DNA of 64,000 nt from Anaerovibrio slackiae (GTDB lineage Bacteria > Bacillota > Negativicutes > Selenomonadales > Selenomonadaceae). Positions 1-7,049 of the stretch are shown here, one piece after another. The number at the start of each line of letters is the position of its first letter. Positions within the stretch are counted from its first letter, which is position 1. Below the pieces are notes generated by a model that saw only the letters and a list, made by a program, of their open reading frames with translations, was not told the origin of the DNA and searched no databases. The DNA lies in NCBI RefSeq assembly GCF_009695585.1, contig NZ_VUNR01000003.1, positions 62,001 through 126,000 of the forward strand, read 5' to 3'. A program made the position numbers and the translations under genes.

Positions 1-264
1 TGTGGTATATATGGCAAGATGTTATATAATGAGCTGAAAGATAGTGTTATTGATATTGCATATTTTATAGATATTCATAAGGATGGATTGAAACATACTG
101 AAGTTGCAGATGTTTATAGTCCAGATGAAAGTTTGCCTTTGTGCGACGTTATTATCGTGTCGATTATTGGTGAATACGTGGATATTTTTAAGGTATTAAA
201 ACAAAAAAACAATATACCAATAATATCATTATATGAAGTTGTGTATGAAGCTAAAGAGAGTTGA
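1..264 (+). CDS. Rossmann-fold protein, 3' fragment (glycan operon)
   Basis: The frame is open from the first base of the window and ends at TGA 262-264, so only the C-terminal 87 residues are present. The visible part begins C-G-I-Y-G-K, reading like the end of a nucleotide-binding GxxG loop. It then runs through alternating strands (AYFIDIH, CDVIIVSI, IPIISLYEV) typical of a Rossmann-like half-domain. The same kind of module forms the N terminus of each of the next two genes, so this is probably a third copy, either alone or as the tail of a larger enzyme. It overlaps the next gene by 4 bases, indicating one operon. The catalytic role cannot be told from the fragment. Confidence 0.6.
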   Translation, partial: CGIYGKMLYNELKDSVIDIAYFIDIHKDGLKHTEVADVYSPDESLPLCDVIIVSIIGEYVDIFKVLKQKNNIPIISLYEVVYEAKES

Positions 265-1415
265 TAAAAGTGAATTATAGTTTAGCAGGTGTTTTTTTCC
301 CACCGATTCAAAAAATTAATCAGGGTGAAAGTATTGTTATATATGGTTATGGCAATGTAGGGCGCCAGTATATTGCAACTTTATCCGGCATGAGGATTTG
401 TCATATTTTATTTGCAGTGGATGCTAATTATGACAAAATCGAAAAAGGTTGGCTAGGTGTAGAAGTAAAGGCACCTAAAAGTATTTTATCTGAGCCAGAA
501 GCGCGTATTTTATTGGCTATTGGGTCAAGGACTGTTGCGAGGCAGATTATGGGGATGTTAAAAGCGTGGGGTATTGCAGAGAACCGCATAATATATGAGT
601 ACCCTGAATTTTCGCCATTTCCAATGCCTGTTGCTGTTGAGAGAAAGGCATTGGATAATTATGCAGAAAGAGAAAGGTATTGTGATTACTTTAAGGAACT
701 TCATAGTCTATTGATAACAAAGCAATGTGTAGATGGAGAGCTAGTGCGTGTCGGGGGCAGTAATGATGGTGGCTATGTTATGTCTGAAGCTGCTCTGAAT
801 GGTGGTATTGCATATAGCTTTGGAATAAATGATGATGTTGCCTGGGATAGTGATATGGTAAAACGTGGTTATGATATTTATATGTATGATCACACTATAT
901 CTGCTTTGCCGGAAGAATGTGCGCGGTTTCATTTTGATAGGAAAGGTATTTCGGCAGGCAGTATTTCTGTAGCTCCTTTATTTACCCTTGAAGATTTATT
1001 ACGGGAAAATGGGCATAGAGGTATTCAGCACATGGTTTTGAAAATGGATGTGGAAGGGGCTGAATGGGGATTTTTGCATAGTACGTCGTCAGATGTTATG
1101 CAGCAGTTTGACCAGATTGTATTTGAATTGCATGGTTTGCTGAACTTAGACAAGCAAGAGGAGATATTGGCAGCATTGAGAAAAATAAATGCAACTCACC
1201 AGCTTGTGCATATTCATGCTAACAATTACGCTAATAGTGTTTCTTGGGGAGAATTAGTTGTGTCTGATGCTATTGAGGTTTCATATATACGCAGAGGGAT
1301 ATGTAGTTTTTTTGATTGGCATCCGATATATCCTTTAACATTGGATGCACCATGTTGGAAAGAGGTATCGGAATTGGTTTTGGGAAATTGGAATGGCATA
1401 CAATGCGTGGAGTAG
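261..1415 (+). CDS. FkbM-like methyltransferase with N-terminal Rossmann module
   Basis: The 384-residue protein has two parts. Residues about 22-115 form a nucleotide-binding-like Rossmann module with a GxGxxG loop at G29-G31-G34. Residues about 150-345 resemble FkbM/Methyltransf_21-type SAM-dependent methyltransferases, with an acidic K-M-D-V-E-G-A-E motif around D263 and a following strand IVFELHG. The family O-methylates sugars or other small acceptors, which fits a glycan operon; the acceptor here is unknown. The start is TTG at 261, overlapping the previous stop by 4 bases and preceded by AAGAGAG; GTG 270 is an alternative. The gene is AT-rich compared with the centre of the window, suggesting acquisition with its neighbours. 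Confidence 0.65.
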   Translation: MIKVNYSLAGVFFPPIQKINQGESIVIYGYGNVGRQYIATLSGMRICHILFAVDANYDKIEKGWLGVEVKAPKSILSEPEARILLAIGSRTVARQIMGMLKAWGIAENRIIYEYPEFSPFPMPVAVERKALDNYAERERYCDYFKELHSLLITKQCVDGELVRVGGSNDGGYVMSEAALNGGIAYSFGINDDVAWDSDMVKRGYDIYMYDHTISALPEECARFHFDRKGISAGSISVAPLFTLEDLLRENGHRGIQHMVLKMDVEGAEWGFLHSTSSDVMQQFDQIVFELHGLLNLDKQEEILAALRKINATHQLVHIHANNYANSVSWGELVVSDAIEVSYIRRGICSFFDWHPIYPLTLDAPCWKEVSELVLGNWNGIQCVE

Positions 1416-1426
1416 CGGAGGTTGTT

Positions 1427-2857
1427 ATGGAGAGTCCGTATAGATATTTATTTCCGTTTGAACGAATACCTTATGGTGCAAAAATTGTGATTTATGGAGC
1501 AGGGCGGTTAGGTCAGGAATATTTACAGCAGTTGCATATTACTAAATATTGTCACGTTGTTGCCATGATAGATCGCAATGCGGAGAAATATCAGGGGACA
1601 GTGATTAATGTGTATAAACCGTGCTATTTGTGTGAATTAGAATTTGATTATGTTGTAGTTGCTTTGCGAGTGAGTATTGCGTTAAATGAAGTATTACGGG
1701 TTTTGCATGCAGAAGGTGTGTCAGAAGATCGGATTGTGTATGTTTTAGAAAGAGATGTACAAAATTTTAGTTTGTTTAGAGAACAATCTGTTTCGGGAAT
1801 TTCGCCTAGAGATTTGTCATATGTACGGTTTGGAAAAAGTTGCTCACTTGCTGTAATGATGTTGGGTGGTTTGGGTGATTTAGTAGTACAAAAAAAGTTT
1901 GTTTTAGAAATTGTTAAAAAAATTCCTCAAATACATATTGATGTGTACTCTGTGGGAAAAATTTCTTTTTTAAGAGAGTTATATTTTGATTGTCAGGTTG
2001 TTGAAAATATTATTGATGACTTGGGATTTCGTTATAAGCAGGAATGGAATAATTATGCAGCATGTATGACGATAAACGGCACTAGCTTCATAAGTGTCGA
2101 CTATTTGGATGAGAGGAAATTATGTGGTGAGTTGAATACGCTACAGGATTTAATGTATCAATTGAGGCAGTATGCTCAAGCAGAGGCACTATCTCTTACA
2201 ATACCAGCTGTAGTTTCTTTTTTACGAAGTATGAAGCGTGGGCTGAATTGCTATACAGTGTTTTCATGTGGCGGATTGTTTGATATAAAAGATAAGGTTG
2301 TGAATGTTCCGTTACAGCACGTTTATAAAGAACAATTTAAGAATTTGGACTTGAATCGTTATGTTACAGTTAATATTGGCAATGGTGATTGTGCAGATAC
2401 CAAAAAAGTTTCTAAAACATGGCCAACTAACTGTTATGAACGGTTATTGGTACTGTTTAAGACACAGTATCCTGATATTGATATAATACAACTGGGAGAT
2501 GCATCTGCAAGGCCATTGGATAATGCTGATTTGCATATTTTAGGGCAGCCTCTTGGGTTGGTGGAGCATATTTTGGCAAATGCTATTTTGCATGTGGATA
2601 TTGAGGGGGGCTTGGTTCATCTGGCAACTCAGTTAGGTACGAAGTGCGCAGTGCTTTTTGGTCCTACACCGATGGAGTACTATGGTTATGAGCAGAATAT
2701 AAATATTTCTGCTGGTAATTGTCATGGTTGTTATGGTTGCTATGTGGATGTAAATCGTTGTGCCAGAGGTTTGGTAGAGCCTGAATGTATGCTGGCTATC
2801 ACGCCGGAGCTTGTAATGAGTAAGATTGCAGGCTATATGAGTTCTTTGTGTGAGTAA
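1427..2857 (+). CDS. Rossmann module fused to GT9 (heptosyltransferase-like) glycosyltransferase
   Basis: The 476-residue protein starts with a Rossmann module (G24-A-G26-RL-G29) like the one in the preceding gene. From about residue 140 it resembles glycosyltransferase family 9 (ADP-heptose:LPS heptosyltransferase type). The C-terminal half has the GT9-like donor-site pattern: a strand, HVDIEGGLVHLATQLG, then CAVLFGPTPMEYYGY, followed by a cysteine-rich segment CHGCYGCYVDVNRC. GT9 enzymes transfer heptose or related sugars to lipid- or protein-linked acceptors on the cytoplasmic face. ATG 1427 is chosen because GCGGAGG ends 5 bases upstream; a longer frame back to 1316 would overlap the previous gene. 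Sugar and acceptor are not predictable from sequence. Confidence 0.75.
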   Translation: MESPYRYLFPFERIPYGAKIVIYGAGRLGQEYLQQLHITKYCHVVAMIDRNAEKYQGTVINVYKPCYLCELEFDYVVVALRVSIALNEVLRVLHAEGVSEDRIVYVLERDVQNFSLFREQSVSGISPRDLSYVRFGKSCSLAVMMLGGLGDLVVQKKFVLEIVKKIPQIHIDVYSVGKISFLRELYFDCQVVENIIDDLGFRYKQEWNNYAACMTINGTSFISVDYLDERKLCGELNTLQDLMYQLRQYAQAEALSLTIPAVVSFLRSMKRGLNCYTVFSCGGLFDIKDKVVNVPLQHVYKEQFKNLDLNRYVTVNIGNGDCADTKKVSKTWPTNCYERLLVLFKTQYPDIDIIQLGDASARPLDNADLHILGQPLGLVEHILANAILHVDIEGGLVHLATQLGTKCAVLFGPTPMEYYGYEQNINISAGNCHGCYGCYVDVNRCARGLVEPECMLAITPELVMSKIAGYMSSLCE

Positions 2858-2868
2858 AGGAGCATTTG

Positions 2869-4017
2869 ATGTATAAGGTTGCAGTTATTGTGCCGGTTTA
2901 TAATATGAGCCCATATATAGAACGTTGTATATCCTCTGTGTTGCAACAGACATATCGTAATTTTTGTCTTATCATTATCGACGATGGTTCCACCGATGAT
3001 TCCCTACAGAAATGCCTGCGTTTGACTGTTGGTGACAAGCGCGTTCAAGTTGTTCATCAAGACAATGCCGGACTGGGGCCATCTCGTAATCGTGGCATAA
3101 TGCTGGCTGATACGGAGTATGTTACGTTTTTGGATGCAGATGATTGGTGGAGTGATGATTATCTGGAAAATATGATGCGTGGAACCGAAGAGGGCAGAAA
3201 TGATATTGTATTATGTGATATGGATTTTGCTACGGTGGATGCTGGTGGAGGATTTACGCATAAGACTTCACGTTTGAGATTTGTACCAGGAAGGTTGGAT
3301 ATAGCAAGGGAAAAAAATTTATTAAATAAAGCTAGAACTTTCATGTGTGGCAAATTATATCGACGGTCGCTCTTCATTGATTATGGGATAGAGATTCCAG
3401 CCAAGGCCTATGAGGATGTAGCAACTACTCCGTATTTAATGTCGAAGGCAAAAGGCATTTTTTATGTAGATAAGCCATTGTACCATTATTTTCGCAATAG
3501 GCAGGGAAGTATTGTAAATAATTTTTCCAAGCTGGCAGATCTTATAGACGCTTTAAAAATGTTGAGGAATAGTTTTTTTGCGGACAATAGTTACGCTGAA
3601 TATTTACCTCAGCTGAGATATTTGTTTTGGTGCCAGCTTTGTTTTATTTATCGCGTGTTAAATGGGAAGTTCTCTGCTGGGGATTTGGATGCGCGCAGGA
3701 CTGTGTGCAATAGAGCTGAAAAGGCAGTACTGGAAGCTTTCCCGGAATTGCAGGCATTGTTTGCTATTAGGCTGGACTGTCAGGATAGTATGCTCAAGCA
3801 GGCCTATCGCTTAATAGCCTTGCCTCAGGATAATTACTTAGATGATGGGCAGATCATTATTTACACTTTATGTTTTAAAGATGATGACAATGTTGCCGAT
3901 AATGTAATTACGATAGCTAAACCATCAAATGATGAAGTCGTGGATGAGGAATCGTTCCTTTGGAATTTGGCAGATGAAATTTTCTTTGCGATAATGGCTA
4001 AGATTATTGGTGATTGA
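2869..4017 (+). CDS. GT2-family glycosyltransferase
   Basis: This 382-residue protein opens with a canonical GT-A fold: VAVIVPVYN at the N terminus, the UDP-sugar strand IIDDGSTDDS near residue 40, NAGLGPSRNRG, and the metal-binding D89-A-D91 in FLDADDWW. The GT2 domain covers roughly residues 1-230; the rest is a helical tail that may position the acceptor. It probably transfers one sugar in the glycan made by this operon. ATG 2869 is used, with AAAGGA just upstream; a TTG immediately before it could add one residue. It lies 11 bases downstream of the GT9 gene, so the two are co-transcribed. Confidence 0.85.
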   Translation: MYKVAVIVPVYNMSPYIERCISSVLQQTYRNFCLIIIDDGSTDDSLQKCLRLTVGDKRVQVVHQDNAGLGPSRNRGIMLADTEYVTFLDADDWWSDDYLENMMRGTEEGRNDIVLCDMDFATVDAGGGFTHKTSRLRFVPGRLDIAREKNLLNKARTFMCGKLYRRSLFIDYGIEIPAKAYEDVATTPYLMSKAKGIFYVDKPLYHYFRNRQGSIVNNFSKLADLIDALKMLRNSFFADNSYAEYLPQLRYLFWCQLCFIYRVLNGKFSAGDLDARRTVCNRAEKAVLEAFPELQALFAIRLDCQDSMLKQAYRLIALPQDNYLDDGQIIIYTLCFKDDDNVADNVITIAKPSNDEVVDEESFLWNLADEIFFAIMAKIIGD

Positions 4018-4075
4018 TATAATGTAGTTTTTGTTTATGACAACAATTATTTAGGATGCAAGGGTAGTGTAAAAA

Positions 4076-4780
4076 GTGAATTATGTAGTTTTATTGGCTG
4101 GCGGTTCGGGTTCCCGTATGAGGCAGGATATCCCGAAGCAATTTATTCATGTGGAAAATAAGCCGGTGATTGTATATACCTTGGAGGTTTTGCAGGCACA
4201 TGCTGAGATTGATGGTATTGTTTGCGTATGTGTAGATGGTTGGGAAAAAATATTGGCAGGCTATGCAAAGCAGTTCAGTATTGATAAGCTGCAGAGCATA
4301 GTAGCTGGCGGCAGTACAAGATTTGCTTCCACCAGAGTAGGGATGAAGGCTTTGGGGACGGTGGGGGATGAGGATGTTATCATCGTGCACGATGCGGTGC
4401 GCCCTCTGGTGACGGCGGAGTGCCTGTCGGATGTGATTGCGGTTTGCCGCAGGAATGGCAACTCCATGTCAGTGCTGGATTGCTTCGATACCATGTACAG
4501 CCGCAGTGGTGAGGATTATACGGCACAGGTGGTAGAACGGAGCAGGTTGGTGCGTGGGCAAACGCCGGAGGCTGTGACAGGCAGGCGGATGCAGGATATG
4601 TATCGTCTGGCAGATGAACGAGGGGTGGAGCTGGATTCTATTTCTGCTATGCAGAATGAACTTGGTTGGCCTATTTATTTTGCTAAAGGCTCGGAGCGCA
4701 ATATAAAATTGACCAGAGTAGAGGATATAGAACTATTTAAGGCACTGTTGCTGACGAAAAAGGATGCGTGGTTGAAATGA
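4076..4780 (+). CDS. IspD/TarI-like CTP:alditol-phosphate cytidylyltransferase
   Basis: The 234-residue protein has the IspD/TarI nucleotidyltransferase signature: LLAGGSGSRM near residue 6, PKQF near 21, and VHDAVRPLV in the centre, with a late K-L-T-R segment. IspD makes CDP-methylerythritol; the TarI branch makes CDP-ribitol. I favour the sugar-alcohol role because the gene overlaps an alditol-phosphate dehydrogenase-like gene (ATGA) and precedes an epimerase paralogue in a glycan operon. A housekeeping IspD role is not excluded by sequence alone. The start is GTG 4076 with AAGGGTAG upstream. The gene appears more GC-rich than the four genes before it. Confidence 0.75.
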   Translation: MNYVVLLAGGSGSRMRQDIPKQFIHVENKPVIVYTLEVLQAHAEIDGIVCVCVDGWEKILAGYAKQFSIDKLQSIVAGGSTRFASTRVGMKALGTVGDEDVIIVHDAVRPLVTAECLSDVIAVCRRNGNSMSVLDCFDTMYSRSGEDYTAQVVERSRLVRGQTPEAVTGRRMQDMYRLADERGVELDSISAMQNELGWPIYFAKGSERNIKLTRVEDIELFKALLLTKKDAWLK

Positions 4781-5802
4781 AGGCATTAAATTTGTATGGT
4801 GTAGGGGATTTGCGGTTTGAGGATGTGCCTCTGCCTGAGCGCAAGCGGGGAGAGGTAATGTTGCGTGTGCGTGCTGTGGGCATTTGCGGCAGTGATATAC
4901 CTCGTGTTTTTGATAAGGGAACGTACCACTTTCCGACCATTATTGGGCATGAATTTGCCGGGGAAATAGTGGAGGCAGATAATCAGTCCTTGGTAGGCAA
5001 AGGGGCATCGGTTTTTCCGTTATTGCCCTGTGGCAAATGCCTTGCTTGTCAGACCGGCCATTATGCTCAGTGCAAGGCTTATAGCTATTATGGCTCACGA
5101 CAGGACGGGGCAATGGCGGAATATTTGGCTGTTAAGGAAGCTAATCTTTGCCTACTGCCGGATGGTGTAAGCTATGAAGCTGCGGCTATGAATGAACCGG
5201 CAGCGGTGGCGCTGCATGCCTTTAGGAAAAGCCGTGCTGCGCTGGGGGATACGATGGTTATTTATGGCATTGGAGCTATTGCTTTTTTGCTGGCCTGGTG
5301 GGCAAAGGCTGCCGGGGTAAGCAACATCATCCTGGCTGGCCGCTCGCAGGCCAAGGTGCAGATGGCAGAGCAGCTTGGCTTTGCGGCAGTCAATGTGCGT
5401 GAGGTCGATTTAGGCGAATATGTACGGGGGCTTACTGGCGGAGAAGGTGCCGACGTATGCATTGAGGGCACAGGCTGCAGTGATGGTGCAGAAGCCTGCC
5501 TGGATGTGGCAAAGAGATTTGGCAATGTGGTTCTCATGGGCAATCCGGCAGGAAATATCAATATTTCTCAGAATGGATATTGGCAGATTTTGCGCAAGGA
5601 ATTGCAGTTGATTGGCACCTGGAATAGCAGCTTTAGCAGGCAGGAAAATGACTGGCAGCAGTCCTTGCAGGCGATGCAGTCAGGTATTTTGCAGCCGGAA
5701 AAGCTGATTACCCATAGATTCAGCCTGAGTGAGTATAAAAAAGCCTTTGACCTGATGCATGAAAAGCAGGAGCCTTACTTAAAGGTGATGTTTGTTTTGT
5801 AA
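4777..5802 (+). CDS. Zinc-dependent alditol-phosphate dehydrogenase (GatD/TarJ-like)
   Basis: This is a 341-residue medium-chain dehydrogenase. Catalytic zinc ligands are visible at C37 (GICGSD) and H58-E59 (GHEF); a structural zinc site follows in LPCGKCLACQTGHYAQC. The cofactor loop reads GIGAIA, with alanine where a third glycine is common. The stretch GSDIPRVFDKGTYHFP and the PLLPC segment resemble galactitol-1-phosphate dehydrogenase (GatD), a relative of TarJ, which reduces ribulose-5-phosphate to ribitol-5-phosphate. Between a cytidylyltransferase and an epimerase, the likely job is reducing a ketose phosphate to the alditol phosphate that is then activated with CTP. ATG 4777 overlaps the preceding TGA and has AAAAAGGA upstream. 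Confidence 0.75.
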   Translation: MKALNLYGVGDLRFEDVPLPERKRGEVMLRVRAVGICGSDIPRVFDKGTYHFPTIIGHEFAGEIVEADNQSLVGKGASVFPLLPCGKCLACQTGHYAQCKAYSYYGSRQDGAMAEYLAVKEANLCLLPDGVSYEAAAMNEPAAVALHAFRKSRAALGDTMVIYGIGAIAFLLAWWAKAAGVSNIILAGRSQAKVQMAEQLGFAAVNVREVDLGEYVRGLTGGEGADVCIEGTGCSDGAEACLDVAKRFGNVVLMGNPAGNINISQNGYWQILRKELQLIGTWNSSFSRQENDWQQSLQAMQSGILQPEKLITHRFSLSEYKKAFDLMHEKQEPYLKVMFVL

Positions 5803-5877
5803 TTTTTTGTGAAGATATTTGTATATTTGCAATGGTAGTTTTTGACAATGTAGATTTTGCTAGCGGAGGGGTTGGAT

Positions 5878-6543
5878 ATGTCAATCAAATATTGTGCTTC
5901 CATGATGTGCGCGGATTATCGCAATTTGGAGAAGGAAGTGCATGAACTGGAAAATGCAGGTATAGATTCATTTCATATTGATATAATGGATGGCCGGTTT
6001 GTGCCGAATTTTGCTATGTCCTTGAATGATTTGTATTGTATCGGCACTTTGACCAGGAAGCCTATGGATGTGCATCTGATGGTGGAACATCCCAACAATA
6101 GTGTGGAAATCTTTTTGCGGTGCATGCGCCCGGGGGATACGGTGTATATTCACCCGGAAGCAGAGTATCATCCGTCTACAACCTTGCAAAAAGTAATAGA
6201 TGCAGGTATGGTGCCGGGGCTGGCTATTAATCCTGGTACCAGTGTGGAAACTGTATATGAGATGCTGAGGATTGTGAAACGTGTTCTAGTAATGTCGGTT
6301 AATCCGGGCAAGGCGGGGCAGATGTATTTGCCTTATATCGGTGAGAAGCTGGAGCGTTTGCTGTCTTTGCGTGATAAGATGGGATTTGAGGTTTATTGGG
6401 ATGGAGCCTGCGGTGCGGATAAGATACGGAAATTCGGCCCGATGGGGGTAGATGGATTTATATTGGGTACAACATTGCTTTTTACTCAGAATCGTCCTTA
6501 TGCGGATATTATGGATGAGATCAGGCGCATGGGAAAAGGATGA
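5878..6543 (+). CDS. Ribulose-phosphate 3-epimerase family protein (divergent paralogue)
   Basis: The 221-residue TIM-barrel protein matches the ribulose-5-phosphate/allulose-6-phosphate 3-epimerase family. It has the DIMDGRFVPN metal/catalytic motif, HLMVEHP, MSVNPGKAGQ and a C-terminal WDGACGADKI with the second catalytic aspartate. SVNPGKAGQ and the tail differ from the usual SVNPGFGGQ and DGGI forms, so this is probably a specialised paralogue. With the two preceding genes it would supply the correct pentulose (or hexulose) phosphate for reduction and CDP activation. The start is ATG 5878 behind GCGGAGGGG. It is the last gene before the terminator at 6566. Confidence 0.8.
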   Translation: MSIKYCASMMCADYRNLEKEVHELENAGIDSFHIDIMDGRFVPNFAMSLNDLYCIGTLTRKPMDVHLMVEHPNNSVEIFLRCMRPGDTVYIHPEAEYHPSTTLQKVIDAGMVPGLAINPGTSVETVYEMLRIVKRVLVMSVNPGKAGQMYLPYIGEKLERLLSLRDKMGFEVYWDGACGADKIRKFGPMGVDGFILGTTLLFTQNRPYADIMDEIRRMGKG

Positions 6544-6565
6544 TAACTATGTAAATATTGCACAG

Positions 6566-6600
6566 CAAAAAAGCCCGAAGCTTTCGCTTCGGGCTGTTAT
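6566..6600. terminator. Bidirectional intrinsic terminator
   Basis: A perfect 10-bp stem (AGCCCGAAGC / GCTTCGGGCT) closes a TTTC loop at 6572-6595. On the minus strand it is followed by a run of six T's, so it chiefly ends the leftward tRNA transcript. On the plus strand the trailing sequence is only moderately T-rich, but it is the only hairpin after the glycan operon and may stop that too. Confidence 0.85.
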
Positions 6601-6604
6601 TAGC

Positions 6605-6679
6605 TGGTGACGCGTAAGGGATTCGAACCCTTGAAGCCGCCGTGAGAGGGCGGAGTCTTAACCACTTGACCAACGCGCC
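6605..6679 (-). tRNA. tRNA-Glu (anticodon CUC)
   Basis: On the minus strand a full cloverleaf can be drawn. The acceptor GGCGCGT pairs with ACGCGTC, the anticodon stem CCGCC/GGCGG encloses loop CTCTCAC (anticodon CTC), and the T arm AAGGG-TTCGAAT-CCCTT is followed by discriminator A and an encoded CCA. CTC reads GAG, so this is a glutamate tRNA, the C34 isoacceptor. Confidence 0.93.
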
Positions 6680-6739
6680 AGTAACGTAAACTATTATACA
6701 TCAAACCTTGCAATAATGCAAGCTATTTTTGAAAAAATA

Positions 6740-6813
6740 TGGAGCGGGCGAGGGGAATCGAACCCCCCTCTAAAGCTTGGGAAGCTTGCATTCTACCAAT
6801 GAACTACGCCCGC
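6740..6813 (-). tRNA. tRNA-Gly (anticodon CCC)
   Basis: The minus strand folds as a cloverleaf with acceptor GCGGGCG/CGCCCGC, D arm GTTC...GAAT, anticodon loop TTCCCAA (anticodon CCC), a GGTTCGATTCC T arm and encoded CCA. It reads GGG glycine codons. It lies 60 bases upstream of tRNA-Glu and shares its promoter. Confidence 0.93.
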
Positions 6814-6830
6814 ATTTCAGCAACATTTAT

Positions 6831-6859
6831 ATTCTAGCATGTTTGAAGAAAGTTTTCAA
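6831..6859 (-). promoter_or_regulatory. Sigma-70-type promoter of the tRNA pair
   Basis: On the minus strand TTGAAA (6854-6859) and TAGAAT (6831-6836) are separated by exactly 17 bases. The -10 box is 17 bases before the first base of tRNA-Gly. It is the obvious source of the tRNA-Gly/tRNA-Glu transcript. Confidence 0.8.
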
Positions 6860-6965
6860 GCAAAAGCTATAAAAATTTCCCATCAGTGGTAAAATTTTTC
6901 CATCATGGCAATAAACTATCCTTATAGAAATCATTTAATGGAAGCCAGAAAAATTCAAAGGCAAT

Positions 6966-7010
6966 AAAAAATTGCGGTTTAGCCCATCAGGTGCTTAAAC
7001 CGCAATTTTT
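6966..7010 (-). terminator. Intrinsic terminator of the cstA operon
   Basis: A long stem (AAAAATTGCGGTTTA paired with TAAACCGCAATTTTT) encloses a loop of about 15 bases and ends in T's on the minus strand. It lies 40 bases past the cstA stop. The A-rich left arm could also let it act on the plus strand. Confidence 0.8.
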
Positions 7011-7049
7011 ATATCAGCATATCATCATATCGCTATAATGCGCCGGAAA

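Noticed and set aside
4076-4780. Plain housekeeping ispD
   Set aside because: Not excluded by motifs, but the overlap with an alditol-phosphate dehydrogenase gene and the glycan context make a TarI-like role more likely.
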